Below, in pieces: positions 1 through 11,700 of a stretch of 64,000 nt of DNA (its first letter is position 1; the number at the start of each line of letters is the position of its first letter). This DNA comes from Parabacteroides sp. FAFU027 (GTDB lineage Bacteria > Bacteroidota > Bacteroidia > Bacteroidales > UBA7332). Position numbers and translations under genes: made by a program. The DNA lies in contig NZ_JAKZKV010000014.1 of assembly GCF_022808675.1 (NCBI RefSeq), forward strand, positions 1-64,000. The letters are read 5' to 3'. The notes under the pieces were generated by a model. That model was not told the origin of the DNA. It saw nothing but the letters and a program-made list of their open reading frames with translations, and did no database searches.

Positions 1-82
1 TACGAACATCGCAAAACGCGTAATCCAGGAATATCAATCTATAATAAACAATAATGTCAATGATCTATAAATTTCTTACTTA

Positions 83-229
83 CCCCTTGTATTGTCATAT
101 GACATTATCTAAAGGGGACTTATAGAGAGTGCAGGATATAAATAGAATTTCATAGTCAAAACATTCATTCGCTCTGTTTTTCATTTACTTACTGCGACAA
201 AAGTCCCCTTTAGAGGGATTTAGGGGCAG
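83..229. repeat. Dispersed inverted-repeat element, copy 1
   Basis: The core, 109-213, is bounded by CTAAAGGGGACTT and its exact inverse AAGTCCCCTTTAG. The right end carries an extension GGATTTAGGGGC to about 227, and a CCCCT motif at 83-87 may mark the left edge. The interior contains no gene. A second copy lies at 63599-63752 in the opposite orientation and shares interior sequence next to both ends, such as AGAGAGTGC. The structure resembles a small non-autonomous (MITE-like) element. Confidence 0.7.
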
Positions 230-255
230 TAAACAAAGAACAAAACATTTCTCTC

Positions 256-1323
256 ATGAAGAAATCAATCATAACAAAATCACTCCTCACCCTGGCGACA
301 ATCGGGTACACGATTCTGGGAATAACCGGCTGTAAAGGCAGTGACCCGGTCGTCAATCCCATCGATACGACTAAAACCGATACCACAACCTTTGCCAAAG
401 GAGCCGACATCAGCTGGGTGACAGAGATGGAAGCCAGCGGCAAGAAGTTTTACAATTCGTCAGGCGTTGCCACCGAATGCACCGCTCTGATGAAAAGCCT
501 CGGAATGAACAGTATCCGTCTGCGCGTGTGGGTAAACCCGGCCAACGGCTATTGCAACACCAACGATATCCTGATTAAGGCTACGCGCGCTAAAAACCTG
601 GGGATGCGTATTATGATTGATTTTCACTACAGCGATACCTGGGCCGATCCCAGTAAACAGACCAAACCGGCAGCCTGGACCTCACTCAGCTTCACCGACC
701 TGAAGGCAGCGGTAGCCACTCACACAACCTCAGTCCTGACCACTTTAAAGAACAACGGGATTACCCCAGTCTGGGTACAGGTGGGCAATGAGACCAGTGA
801 CGGTATGCTGTGGGAAGATGGAAGGGCTTCAAAATCGATGGCCAACTATGCCGCCCTGACCAATGCCGGATACAATGCGGTGAAGTCGGTTTTTCCCAAT
901 GCCAAGGTCATTGTGCATCTCAATAACGGGTACAACAACTCCCTGTACCGCTGGATATTTGACGGACTGAAGAATAACGGCGCGAAATGGGATGTCATCG
1001 GCATGTCGGTCTATCCAAATTGGTTCACCACCGCCAACGACTGGGCGACCTGCAATACTCAGGTTTTGGCAAACATGATTGATCTGGTGTCACGCTATGG
1101 AACGCCGGTGATGGTCGTGGAGTGTGGCATGAGCTGGGATTCACCGGTTGCCTGCAAAAGCTTTCTGACCGACTTGATTACCAAGGTAAAATCCGTTTCC
1201 GGCAACAAAGGCTTGGGCGTCTTCTATTGGGAACCGGAATGTTACGGCGGATGGAAAAGTTATACATACGGCGCATTCGACAACTCCGGCAAACCGACCG
1301 TTGCACTCGACGCTTTTAAATAA
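256..1323 (+). CDS. Arabinogalactan endo-beta-1,4-galactanase, GH53 lipoprotein
   Basis: The product should cleave beta-1,4-galactan side chains of pectin (arabinogalactan I). It is 355 residues long. A lipoprotein signal peptide ends in the lipobox ITGC (Cys26), so it is probably anchored to a membrane and, in this phylum, often exposed on the cell surface. The TIM-barrel signatures of family GH53 are visible: WVQVGNETSDGMLW holds the likely acid/base Glu179, and VVECGMSW holds the likely nucleophile Glu289. Other typical blocks are SIRLRVW and MIDFHYSDTWADP. The length fits a single-domain enzyme. No SusC/SusD pair lies beside it here; any partner locus would be to the left. A dispersed repeat ends about 25 bp before the start codon. 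Confidence 0.93.
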   Translation: MKKSIITKSLLTLATIGYTILGITGCKGSDPVVNPIDTTKTDTTTFAKGADISWVTEMEASGKKFYNSSGVATECTALMKSLGMNSIRLRVWVNPANGYCNTNDILIKATRAKNLGMRIMIDFHYSDTWADPSKQTKPAAWTSLSFTDLKAAVATHTTSVLTTLKNNGITPVWVQVGNETSDGMLWEDGRASKSMANYAALTNAGYNAVKSVFPNAKVIVHLNNGYNNSLYRWIFDGLKNNGAKWDVIGMSVYPNWFTTANDWATCNTQVLANMIDLVSRYGTPVMVVECGMSWDSPVACKSFLTDLITKVKSVSGNKGLGVFYWEPECYGGWKSYTYGAFDNSGKPTVALDAFK

Positions 1324-1344
1324 TCCTACGATATGTCTGAGTAT

Positions 1345-1401
1345 GAAGCCTCCCTCCCATTTCTTTTTGTGATGGTTTAAAGGTTGGGAACCGGAGGCTT
1401 C
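1345..1401 (+). terminator. Stem-loop after the GH53 gene
   Basis: GAAGCCTCC at 1345-1353 pairs with GGAGGCTTC at 1393-1401, about 20 bp after the galactanase stop. The loop is long and the T-run weak, so it may be a terminator or only an RNA-stabilising hairpin. Confidence 0.5.
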
Positions 1402-1621
1402 TTCACTTTCAAATAGAATTCGATTCAGCTGAAGATATTGATTTGGGAAAATAGTATGCTGAAAGAACAATAGGTTTTCATTTGGTAGATAGTATGTTTA
1501 GGTAAATTTGAAGAGACTCTCTCCGCAAGGGGAGGGTCTTTTTCATGCCTATCCTTTTCCCGGATTATCTAAACTCAAAGGTTTTGGTAGAGTTATCTGG
1601 CAAAAACACCCCGGAGGCCCC

Positions 1622-1789
1622 CAGAAATGCGAGAGCGGCAGACAGAAATGCGTGAGAAGCAGACAGAAATGCGAGGGAGGCGGTCAGAAATGCAAGGGAG
1701 GCACGCAGAAATGCGATAGCGGTAGGCAGAAATGCGTGAGAGGCAGACAGAAATGCGAGGGAGACGGTCAGAAATGCAAGAGCGGCAGC
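1622..1789. repeat. 21-bp tandem repeat (minisatellite), 8 units
   Basis: The motif CAGAAATGC recurs at 1622, 1643, 1664, 1685, 1706, 1727, 1748 and 1769, exactly every 21 bp. The remaining 12 bases of each unit vary around GAGAGCGGCAGA. Read on the plus strand the units would give a 7-residue repeat (QKCxxGx); on the minus strand they give a hydrophobic 7-residue repeat (xAFLxAS). The fixed 21-bp step keeps all frames open. Neither strand shows other coding evidence. Confidence 0.9.
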
Positions 1790-1958
1790 CTCCTGACCAT
1801 TTTTCAAAGAAGAAACTCAGTTCGTCATAGTCTTTTTTCTATTTGTAAAGAACGTCAGGTCCAGGTAATATGCCTAATACAAAAAAGCCGCATATTCAGG
1901 TATGATCCTCCTGACAATGCAGCTCGTTTGTATTAAGTCTTAATCCGTTTCTGAGAAT

Positions 1959-1991
1959 AAACCTAACAGGTCTTCAAGACCTGTTAGGTTT
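1959..1991. terminator. Perfect 16-bp palindrome, likely terminator or REP-like repeat
   Basis: AAACCTAACAGGTCTT (1959-1974) is followed by one base and then its exact complement (1976-1991). It lies about 40 bp past the malic enzyme stop and could end that minus-strand transcript. Palindromes of this AACCTAACAGGTCTT type are, from general knowledge, dispersed in Bacteroidota genomes, so it may be a repeat rather than a dedicated terminator. Confidence 0.6.
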
Positions 1992-2032
1992 GATCTTTCG
2001 GAAATTCTCTCTCGTTTTTATCAATAAAAAAC

Positions 2033-4327
2033 TTATCGTCGTTTATCAATCTCAGCCAGTTTCTCACAGGCCAGTGCATCAAGCACCGACACTACTGTGA
2101 GATTGACAATATCACGCACAGAGCTTTCGATATCGGTAAAGTGGATCGGTTTGTTTAGTCCCATCTGGATCGGACCGATGATCTCGGCACCACCCATGTT
2201 AGCCATTAGTTTGTATGCAGCATTTCCGGAACTAAGGTTCGGGAAGACCAATGTATTCACATCCTTACCGGCCAACTTGCTGAATGGGAATTTCGAATCG
2301 CGTAGATCTTTGTCCAGTGCGAAATTCACCTGCATCTCCCCATCGACATCGATGTGCGGATAATTTTCGTGAAGCTGTCTCACCACCTCATGAATGGAAG
2401 CCGGACTACCTTCGGTATCCGTTCCGAAGTTCGAGAAAGAGATCATCGCCATCACCGGTTTGATGTTGAAGAATTTTACCGCACGATTGGTCAAACGGGT
2501 AATGTCAATCAACGTCTCGGTCGAAGGGAGACGGTTAATCATCGTATCGGCGAAGAAATAAGGCCCTTTTTTGGTGTTGACGATGTGCATCGCACCAAAG
2601 CAGTTATACCCTTCACGGATGCCAATCACCTCTTTGGCAATACGGCTGGTTTCGGAATATTTCGTATAAGTACCGGTGATAAAGGTATCAGCATCTCCCG
2701 ATTCCACCATCATCATACCGAAGTAGTTGCGGTCATTCATTCTCTCCAGGGCATCGTTAAAGGTAATCCCCTTACGCGCATTCTTATCAGCCAGGATGTG
2801 TGCATAGCGGACACGGCGTTCCTCTTCGCGGTCATGACGCATGTTTACAATCTCCACGCCTTCGAGGCTTAGCCCAAGTTCTGCCGCAATCTTCTGAATG
2901 CGCTCCTCATTTCCCAACAATATAGGGAAACAATAACCGTCTTGTTTGGCCTGAATAGCCCCTTTGAGCATATTGGCATGATTTGCTTCTGCATATACTA
3001 CACGACGAGGGTTTTGACGGGCAGTTTCAGAAAGGCGGCGCATCAGTTTATTGTCATAGCCCATCATCTCCTGCAAATGCAGATCATAAGCTTTCCAGTC
3101 TGTAATCGTTTTCAGTGCAACACCTGATTCTATAGCCGCCTTAGCCACAGCCGGAGCTACCGTGGTCAACAGACGAGGATCAAGCGGTTTCGGGATTATG
3201 TATTCACGTCCGAAAGTCAGGTTGGTAATGTTATAAGCGGCATTTACCACATCCGGAACAGGCTGTTTGGCCAATTCTGCAATGGATATAGCAGCAGCCA
3301 GCTTCATCTCTTCGTTGATACAACTGGCATTTACATCCAATGCACCACGGAAGATGTAAGGGAATCCGAGCACGTTATTGATCTGGTTAGGATGATCCGA
3401 ACGTCCGGTTGCAAAAATCAGGTCTGAACGTGACGCTTTGGCATTCTCGTACGAAATCTCCGGATTCGGGTTTGCTAATGCAAATACGATAGGATCATGA
3501 TTCATTGAACGTACCATCTCTTTAGTCAAAACATCGGCAACTGAAAGTCCGAGGAATACATCGGCGCCTTCCATCGCTTCGGCCAAAGTCTTTATAGTGC
3601 GGGTGGTGGCAAATTCCTTTTTAGCAGGAGTCAGGTCACTGCGATGTATCGAAACAACGCCCTTACTATCCACCATCGTGATATTCTCTTTTTTCGCCCC
3701 CAGCATCTTATAAAGCCGGGTACAGGAACTGGCAGAAGCACCGGCTCCATTCACCACGATCTTGACCTCATCTATCTTTTTGCCAACGATCTCCAGCGCA
3801 TTGATCAATCCGGCGCCTGAAATAATAGCCGTACCGTGCTGGTCATCGTGCATGATGGGGATATCAAGTTCCGCTTTGAGACGGTTTTCGATCTCAAAAC
3901 ATTCCGGCGCCTTGATATCTTCCAGATTAATACCGCCGAATGTCGGAGCGATAGCCTTTACGGCCTGGATAAACTTCTCGGGGTCTTTTTCATTAATCTC
4001 AATATCGAAGACATCGATTCCTGCAAATATTTTGAAGAGCAGGCCTTTCCCTTCCATCACCGGCTTACCGGCTAAGGCGCCAATATCACCTAAACCCAAT
4101 ACTGCCGTACCGTTTGAAATTACAGCAACCAGGTTTCCTTTTGCCGTGTAACGATAAGCGTTTGCCGGATCTTTTTCGATTTCGAGACAGGGATCCGCTA
4201 CTCCCGGAGAGTATGCAAGAGATAGGTCCGCTTGCGTACTGTAGGGTTTGGTAGGGATCACCTCTATTTTGCCCGGTTTGCCTTGTTCATGATAGGCAAG
4301 GGCCGCTTCTTTGGTAACTTTTTGCAT
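2033..4327 (-). CDS. maeB: NADP-dependent malic enzyme fused to a phosphotransacetylase domain
   Basis: The product decarboxylates malate to pyruvate with reduction of NAD(P) in the cytoplasm. From the chosen start it has 764 residues, close to E. coli MaeB. The first ~430 residues are malic enzyme: [12 protein letters not shown] near the N-terminus, the metal site HDDQHGTA, and the nucleotide-binding GAGASASS. The last ~330 residues are a phosphate acetyl/butyryltransferase-like domain, usually regulatory (acetyl-CoA sensing) in this family. The frame is open 24 codons further up to 4399, but I chose the Met at 4327: family members begin near this point, and a TAAATTTG box (4387-4394, minus strand) lies inside the longer version. 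The gene is monocistronic, with a palindrome downstream. Confidence 0.93.
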   Translation of the reverse strand: MQKVTKEAALAYHEQGKPGKIEVIPTKPYSTQADLSLAYSPGVADPCLEIEKDPANAYRYTAKGNLVAVISNGTAVLGLGDIGALAGKPVMEGKGLLFKIFAGIDVFDIEINEKDPEKFIQAVKAIAPTFGGINLEDIKAPECFEIENRLKAELDIPIMHDDQHGTAIISGAGLINALEIVGKKIDEVKIVVNGAGASASSCTRLYKMLGAKKENITMVDSKGVVSIHRSDLTPAKKEFATTRTIKTLAEAMEGADVFLGLSVADVLTKEMVRSMNHDPIVFALANPNPEISYENAKASRSDLIFATGRSDHPNQINNVLGFPYIFRGALDVNASCINEEMKLAAAISIAELAKQPVPDVVNAAYNITNLTFGREYIIPKPLDPRLLTTVAPAVAKAAIESGVALKTITDWKAYDLHLQEMMGYDNKLMRRLSETARQNPRRVVYAEANHANMLKGAIQAKQDGYCFPILLGNEERIQKIAAELGLSLEGVEIVNMRHDREEERRVRYAHILADKNARKGITFNDALERMNDRNYFGMMMVESGDADTFITGTYTKYSETSRIAKEVIGIREGYNCFGAMHIVNTKKGPYFFADTMINRLPSTETLIDITRLTNRAVKFFNIKPVMAMISFSNFGTDTEGSPASIHEVVRQLHENYPHIDVDGEMQVNFALDKDLRDSKFPFSKLAGKDVNTLVFPNLSSGNAAYKLMANMGGAEIIGPIQMGLNKPIHFTDIESSVRDIVNLTVVSVLDALACEKLAEIDKRR

Positions 4328-4386
4328 AGATGTGTAGTTTATAATAGGGAGAAAAGGGTTATTCTCAGTCGTTTGGCTGATAAAAG

Positions 4387-4394
4387 CAAATTTA
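4387..4394 (-). promoter_or_regulatory. Candidate -7 box for maeB
   Basis: TAAATTTG on the minus strand fits the Bacteroidota TAnnTTTG consensus and lies about 60 bp upstream of the start at 4327. No clear -33 TTTG is visible at the right distance, so support is partial. Confidence 0.4.
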
Positions 4395-4399
4395 GCCAT

Positions 4400-5179
4400 T
4401 TATTTATCGGGAAAGGAATGAGCCCTATTAAATTATAATAAAACTTTGACGGTTGGGCTTATCTGCTTACAAAATGTAAGGGTATCGCGTACTTGCGGAT
4501 AGAAGTGTAATACCGGCATTACAAACACTGCAAATCCGGAGTTCGGCGATTGACTTTTTTTAATGGCAGGGGCGTGGGAAACTCATTAATAATGATTCGT
4601 TTAACAATTAATCGTAGAACTTTACTTATTCATGTAGTGTTTTATATCTGTGGAAAGCGACAATATCCGACAACCTAAATCAATGAAATGAATCAATTTT
4701 GAAGGGATAAACCTGATTTCAGGGTTTTAAAAGAATTTTCCGGGAATATAGATTATTGACGGTGTAATTCTTAAGCAATATGTTATATGTAATACAAAAT
4801 GTGATGAATAAAAGAACGAATTCATCATTTTAACCTGAACATTTAAGTAGGAAGAAAGACTAAATCTGAAAGAACTTTTCTCTTAACTATTCAAAGAAAC
4901 TTAATGGAGGGATTGGTAACCCGTTGAATCAGAAGCCGAAGTAGATTTACAATTAAGACAGAAGAAAAATCTGTTTTTAACCTAAACCCGAAACGATATG
5001 CTATATGGAGCATATAAGAAATAACGCAACAGTAAACTACCTTTCAACTATCTGACTTTCATTCTCAAATAAGAAGATGCACAAAATGTGACAGACCGAT
5101 CAACCGTTTGTCACCTGTTTTGGGCTCTATTCGTGGCTACTACCCTCCTCTTTATCAGCAATTAACTTAAGCCTATAAT
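4400..5179. other. 780-bp upstream region of the secreted cassette
   Basis: I see no gene in this AT-rich stretch between divergent maeB and the secreted cassette. Near the right end GTGACA (5088-5093) and TGTCAC (5109-5114) form an inverted repeat with a 15-bp spacer, 66 bp upstream of the first cassette gene. This could be an operator or a small hairpin in the leader; the evidence is weak. The size suggests a long leader or regulatory region for the cassette. Confidence 0.4.
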
Positions 5180-5770
5180 ATGAAAACAAGTCGTCTAAAT
5201 CAGTTATTAAGAAGCAGGCTTTTCATTATTATGACAATGCTTCTCATTTCATGTATGCTACAAGGACAAACTTACCGGTTACTGAAAGCATCCAATGATC
5301 CCGGCGGATATGCTGATCGGGACGAGGTGACCAGGGTATTGACTACTGATGAGCTGAACAGCTTTAATTTTCTGAGTGTCACCGCTAATCTGATTGGCTC
5401 AAAAGATGGGCAGGAATTTACTTTGACCTGCATCCCTGGTATTTGCCAACGTGCACATAGTACTATTCCTGATTTTAATGCCATGGGATCAAACTGGATC
5501 AATACCAATCCTGCACTGGAAATGGTCGTTCTGGATATCTCCAATGCTGAGGATATTAACCAGATGACAGGAGTTACCAATTTACTGAAACAGGCCTCAT
5601 CTGTACATTATCTGGTATTGCAGACTTACCCTAAACTCTACGAATCCGCTGATCCGTCGATGTATGAAGCGCGAGCAAGGGAGCTGATAGCCCCGGCTAT
5701 CAATGACCAACTTAGCGCACTATACGATAAGGGGATCAGGGTCTTTATTGCAGCAATTAAATTTAAATAG
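5180..5770 (+). CDS. Small secreted protein of unknown function, first gene of T9SS cassette
   Basis: I do not recognise this 196-residue protein. It starts with basic residues and a hydrophobic stretch (about 14-25). LLISC around Cys25 could be a lipobox, or cleavage may fall after LQGQ near residue 30, so it is exported either way. The mature part is mixed alpha/beta with three cysteines or fewer and no membrane segment. Only 19 bp separate it from the giant surface-protein gene, and the third gene follows that by 12 bp, so the three are very likely one transcript. A role in export, folding or anchoring of the large protein is inference from position only. Confidence 0.75.
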   Translation: MKTSRLNQLLRSRLFIIMTMLLISCMLQGQTYRLLKASNDPGGYADRDEVTRVLTTDELNSFNFLSVTANLIGSKDGQEFTLTCIPGICQRAHSTIPDFNAMGSNWINTNPALEMVVLDISNAEDINQMTGVTNLLKQASSVHYLVLQTYPKLYESADPSMYEARARELIAPAINDQLSALYDKGIRVFIAAIKFK

Positions 5771-5789
5771 TCAGTAACCTTTAAAGGTA

Positions 5790-8700
5790 ATGGATATGAA
5801 ACCGAAAAATTATAACTCCAAACGGACTTTCGCATCTCCTATCGGAAATGTCGGAAGTATTGGCATGTTTTGGGTAATGCTTATCGCCATAGCGGGATTG
5901 ACACTTACTCAGTCGGCATTCGGCCAGGGGGGAGTCAAAGTGCCCTTTATGATGAGACACCACCCGACAGATGTCCCTAATGGAATTTTTACCATTAAGG
6001 GGGATTTCCATATTATAGGTAATACGAACCTACTCGGTATTGCTTCCGGCGATAATGGTGCAGGTACAAACTTTGACTTCAGGTTTGTAGATGTTGACAA
6101 TGATGACTCTACATTCAACTCTTCGACAGCAGAGCTAGTGCTGGCCAATAAAGCAGCCTTAGACTGTAATCCATCCAAAATCAAATATGCCGGATTGTAC
6201 TGGACCGGACGGGGAGATTACAAAGTCCTCGCAGACCCTCTGTCTGCAACTAAAACCCAAAGGACAGAAAGTTTTCCCAAACCGCCTACGAAGTATTATT
6301 ACTGGACAAGGGCTAACCTGAACGGTGTAACAAATACCTCTTACTACAGGCTTTATTACAATGATCAGAATCTGACCAATCCGTATGCTTATGTCTATCT
6401 GACTTCACCCAATGGGAATCCTTATATTTCCAAGTCAACACCTCCGGGAGCTGCAGGCACTAGTTCCTGGGGGGGCGGTAGTACTAAGTATTACTACTCG
6501 ACTTCCACAATATGGAAGCAACAAACCAGCACATGGACACCAGTTGAAAAGGGTCATGTATTATTAAAAGGCCCCGGAGCTACATCCTATTTCCCTCTTG
6601 ATGCAGCACCAGCTGATCGTTGGACACTCGGTACAAAACAACAGTATGTCTGCTTTGTAGATGTTACACCATACGTTAAAGCTCATGGTGTAGGAAATTA
6701 CACCGTTGCAAACATCAAAACCCAGGAAGGCTCCGGTGGTGATATTGGAGACTACGCCGGTTGGGGTATGGTCATTGTGTATGAAGACCCGGATGAGATC
6801 ACCCGGAATATTACCATTTTTGATGGTTTTGCCGATCTTGATCCAAACGGAACCAGTGGATATGCTTTTAAAATCGACGGATTTAAATCCGTGCTATCCG
6901 GCCCGGTTAGTCTGAAACTGGGAGTAATGGCCGGAGAAGGAGACTCTTCTATTGTACACGACTGGTTTAATGTGGCATACAAAACATCACTGGACAATTT
7001 CACAACTGATTATCTGGTTAGTAATCCACCGAATGCCAATAATAGCTTATGGTATTATATTCCTAATCCTTACAATCACGATCCCGATAATTTCTTCTGT
7101 TCATCTATCTATACCGAAGGGAATCGTATTCCCAGAATGGGGGATAACGCAGGCATGGATGCCGATGAATTCCTATTGGATAATTCCAATAAGCAATTGA
7201 TGGGTAACGCCCAGACCAAAACTGTATTCAGTTACAGAGCAAATACGGATGAAATTGTGGTATTCATGGTGGCTATGTCGGTTGACGCTTATACGCCTGA
7301 ACCCATTTTGGTATTCAATAACAACGCCACTATTGTAGGTGGTAATCCACAAGTTAATCCGGGTGACCAAATACAATATGACCTGAAAATAACGAATATT
7401 GGAACCGAAAGTATAGACAGTTTCTTTGTTAAAATTCCGATCCCTTATAATACATCTTACGTCAACGGTTCTTTATCCGGAGCATTCTATTTGCCCAATG
7501 GCACCTGCTACCAACCGAACAGTATGATTTATAATCCGGCCTTGCACCAGATTGAAATCAGCATGAAGCATTTGCCCGGTCCTAATGATAAAACCGGATC
7601 CTGCACCTTCAATCCTCCGATAGCCAACTGGGATTCTACCTATATTTGGGCAGATGCGACATTCAAGTTGCGGGCTACAGATAGTTGTGTTTTCCTGAAT
7701 AATGAATGTGCCCGGGATATAAAACTGATCGGATATGTCTCCGGTATTGGAACTCTTAGCGGAACACGTTTTAATGCAACTTCGGTAAATGGATGGACTA
7801 TACCTTCCGGCCTTTGCAAAAGTAAACCGATCTACGGACCGGATACAGTCGCCATTCATGTTAACGGATTCTGTGAAGGAAAACCCGATTATATAATGAT
7901 CAATTTCTGTCCGGGAAAATATCCGACTGGAATTCCGCTGGCACAGATTATATCAAAACTTCCGGATAATACATACTCATTCTATGCGGCTGATGCTACA
8001 TGGAAAAAGACTGGTTCAGAATTAAGTGTACTGGACGGTGTAAACGGTGGCAATTATCTGGCCATTCCGGTGAACAAGTTTGATACGCTATGTGATGCTG
8101 CAATCAAGATCAAGATAACCATCATACAACCACCGAAACCTAAAGATAATGGAGACAAAGTCTATTGTATGGGAGATGAATCCATATCATGGTTCAATGT
8201 TGTAGAAGCAACTAATGGTAACGAACTATACTTTTCTGAATTGGACGGAACTCCGGTCGCTTACAGTAATCTGATGGATATGACCAAAGTTATTCCATCA
8301 CCGGGAAGCTCCTTTACCAAGACTTATGTCGTAACGCAATCCAAAGACCCGTCATGTGTAAGCGATACCATCCACGTATCTATTACGATTACTTATCATG
8401 ACCCGACTTTAGTCGACATTTTGGCGGATACAAAAACTTGCGGAAGCTTACGTTGGTGTACCCGAATGGCCCCTGATGGTTCCACAATCACATTCGCCCC
8501 GGGATTACCACAGAAAGGAACAATCTCTTTGAATTCATCTTTTGGACCAATACCGATCAGCAACAAAAACCTGACCATTGATGGTTCTGCATTGGTATTA
8601 CCGGTAATGGATGGACAGAATGCTATTCGTCTGTTTGATATTATCAGTACTGATTGTGCTTCGCCAAAGAGTGTTACTTTCAAAAACCTGGCATTGGCCA

Positions 8701-11700
8701 ATGGTAAAACAACCGTGACAGGCTTAGCCGGTCGTGGTGGTAGTATTCACAATGCGGGTAATCTGACTTTAATCAATTGTGAGCTATACAACAACAAGGA
8801 CATCACAGTCAATACAGGTAGTCAATACGGTGGAGCCGGAGCTCTTTTCAGCGAATGTGGAAATGTCAGTCTGCAAAACTGTTACGTTCATAATAACAGT
8901 GCCGAAGGAACTTCTAATTCGGCCTCCGATGGTGCTTATGGCGCTTCCGGAGCAATGTCTGTAATCAATGGCAACCTGACTATTACCAAATCAACAATTT
9001 CCAATAACAGTATAACCGGTACCAGTACCGCTACCGGTCAAACTGAGGCTTATGGTTCAGCGGGAGCTATAATGGTTAAAGCCCTTCCCACTAACAATGT
9101 AACCATCATTAATTCTACGGTATCTGATAACACCATTGCGGTTAGCGCTGATGGCGGATCCAGATTAAATCCAGGCTCTCCGGCAACTGCCGATAAGAGC
9201 GTTGGAGCTGCAGGCGCCATGATGATAATTGATGATGGCACGGTTACGGTGAAATCAAGTACTCTGTTTAATAACTGTATTCTGGGAAGCGGTAATGACA
9301 ACGATAATACGTCAAGGTTAACCTCTACCGGAGGTATCTGTCTGGCAGCAGCCGGATCCATCGCCTTTGGTGGCAATATAATGGCCGACAACCATGCCAA
9401 AACAGAAACCGGAGGAGATTACATGATCGACTTGCGGATTATTGATGGCATTTCAATAACAGACCTGTTTACCAGATTAGGTTACAATGTATTTAATGGT
9501 GGCACCAAAATGGGAGACGGACTTCCGGAAACTTCCTATGGGGCAACTGAATATTACTTCAACCATTCAAGTAGTGAAGTGTTGAGCAATACATTGTCCG
9601 GATTTAATGTAACCGCATCCAAACTGACTGCTCCGACTGATTCTCTGATCTATGGCAGCCCTGCACTGACATTTGTTCCGAAACCAACCTGGGGACCAGC
9701 CGACGATGAAAGAGATGTCGTTCGTCCTACACCGACAACTGATGCAGCATTCGATGCAGGAGCCTATGAATATACCAATTACACGGATCAGGCTGTTTCA
9801 CTGCTTAAAAACTGTGGTTCTTCCAATACAGAAGCAGTCCTGACATGGCAAAGGGATAATCGTTCAGGTGATGGTACGGTTGTGTTTATTGCGCCTAAAA
9901 ATGTACCGCAAAGCAAATTACCTATGCTGCATATGCTTACGGAAGGTGCAGCAATGACAGCCGGTACTAACCTGGCATCTCCCGGTTCTTCATTTAAAAT
10001 TGGAACTGCCCCGAATGATACAACGTGGTATTGTGTTCAATTTGGAAAAACCGGCGAAACGACAGTCAGTGGATCAACTGTAAGAAATAACGTAACGATA
10101 ACCGGTCTGACCCCGTCAGTTGATTATACCGCTTACGTATTGACATTCAAGAATAACGGTGGTGTTTACCAGTACAATGTCAAATCAGCTACAAATTATC
10201 TGGCATTCAACGCATCTGCCGAAGCTCCACCGGTGATTACCTGTAATTCAGACGCGACCATTTATATGGATGAATCTGAAAACGGCTGCTCTAAAGCGCT
10301 TTCATTTACAGCTCCGGCTGCCTACGATCCTTGTGATGGTAACAAAACTTTAACTCCTCACTGGGAACTAAGTGGTGCTACTTCAGGATCTGGCAATGGA
10401 AACATTAGCAATGTCGTATTTAATACGGGAGAAACAACAATCACCTGGACAGCGACTGGTATTGGTGTGGGCAGAACAGCCAGCTGTACTCAAAAAATAA
10501 CATTATATAGCGGTAAATTACCTGTTGTGGTAGGTGGAAGCATTACCAATGAAACCGTAAATGTGGCATCTGACCAATGTTCGGCTACTGTTGTAAAACA
10601 ATACACCTTTGACGATGCCTGTACAGCAGATAATACACTAGATATCAGGTTAACAGTTAATGGCGTTGCACAAAGTCCGGATGCAGGCACTTCAGCCCCT
10701 AATCCTAAATTCACTTTGTCAATTCCTGATTATGGAACAAATCTCCCATTCGGAACCTACAATCTGGTTTGGACAGTGAAAAACACAGCACAGAAAGAAG
10801 CTACATTCAATCAAACAATTGTAATTAAAGATGCACATAATCCTGTCATTAACGGATTGCCTTCAAGCCAGACAATCACACGGGAAGACAGCGTTTGCGG
10901 CGGATATTATACTGCTCCTGATGTTACGACAACCGATTGCAACGGTCCGGTTACCTTAACCTGGCAAATTATCAACAACAGTGTCGTACTATGGAGTGGC
11001 AACGACAATATGGGTAAACACCTGTTGCCTGAAGGCGATAATATCCTCCGATGGACCGCTACGGACAACGCTGGTAATGTCACCACAAGTCCTGATATTA
11101 TCATCACAGTTCCTGCTGTAACTTACGTCAACCGGGATCGGATTTACGTAAGACAAGGCTGGTGTAGTGACGGTCGCGACTGGGCTCACGCTATGGGAGA
11201 TCTGCAACATGCTATCAACCTTGCAAATAAAGAAGTGTGGGTAGCCTGTGGTGAGTATGATGCCAGTGATTACGGAAATAACGGCTATTTACTCAAAGAC
11301 GGATTGAAGATTTACGGTGGGTTCAGACCATATCCGAACGATGCGATTGATAATGACATCAAATACCGCAATCCGATCTATCGTCCAACCCGACTGAGAC
11401 AGTCATCGACTGCCACAATGCCGATATTGAAGAGTCCGGCAACTGTAGAACAGGGGATCAAAGTAAATGGATTCTTTATTGAAGGAAATGGTCCCGGTAC
11501 TATTAATTACGGAGCTGCCGATTTAATAAGTGGTGTTTCTTTGGAGTATTCCGTAGTCCTGCTTAACAATACAGCAACCCGTCCGGTAATTAATTGCAAT
11601 GGTGGTCAGGTAATTAACTCTCTGATCGGTAAAAACGGCAGCACCAGTGCAATTCTGAACTTAACCGGTACCGGTGCTATGCACTTCTCAACCCTGGTTG

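Larger units (their letters stand above)
1324..2032. other. Intergenic region with repeats, no confident gene
   Basis: This 709-bp stretch between the galactanase and the malic enzyme holds a stem-loop (1345-1401), a CTCTCCGCAAGGGGAG hairpin near 1515-1540, the 21-bp minisatellite at 1622-1789 and a perfect palindrome at 1959-1991. Open frames run through the minisatellite on both strands, only because its unit length is a multiple of three. I see no signal peptide or family motif in them and do not call a gene. Confidence 0.6.

Noticed and set aside
1622-1789. Possible CRISPR array
   Set aside because: Unit period is 21 bp without unique spacers of normal length, and no cas gene is present. 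It is a tandem repeat.
1508-1936. 142-codon plus-strand frame and 80-codon minus-strand frame across the minisatellite
   Set aside because: They stay open because the unit is 21 bp. There is no signal, motif or start context, and both strands are equally open.
2354-2872. 172-codon plus-strand frame opposite maeB
   Set aside because: Antisense to a conserved phosphotransacetylase domain; no independent support.
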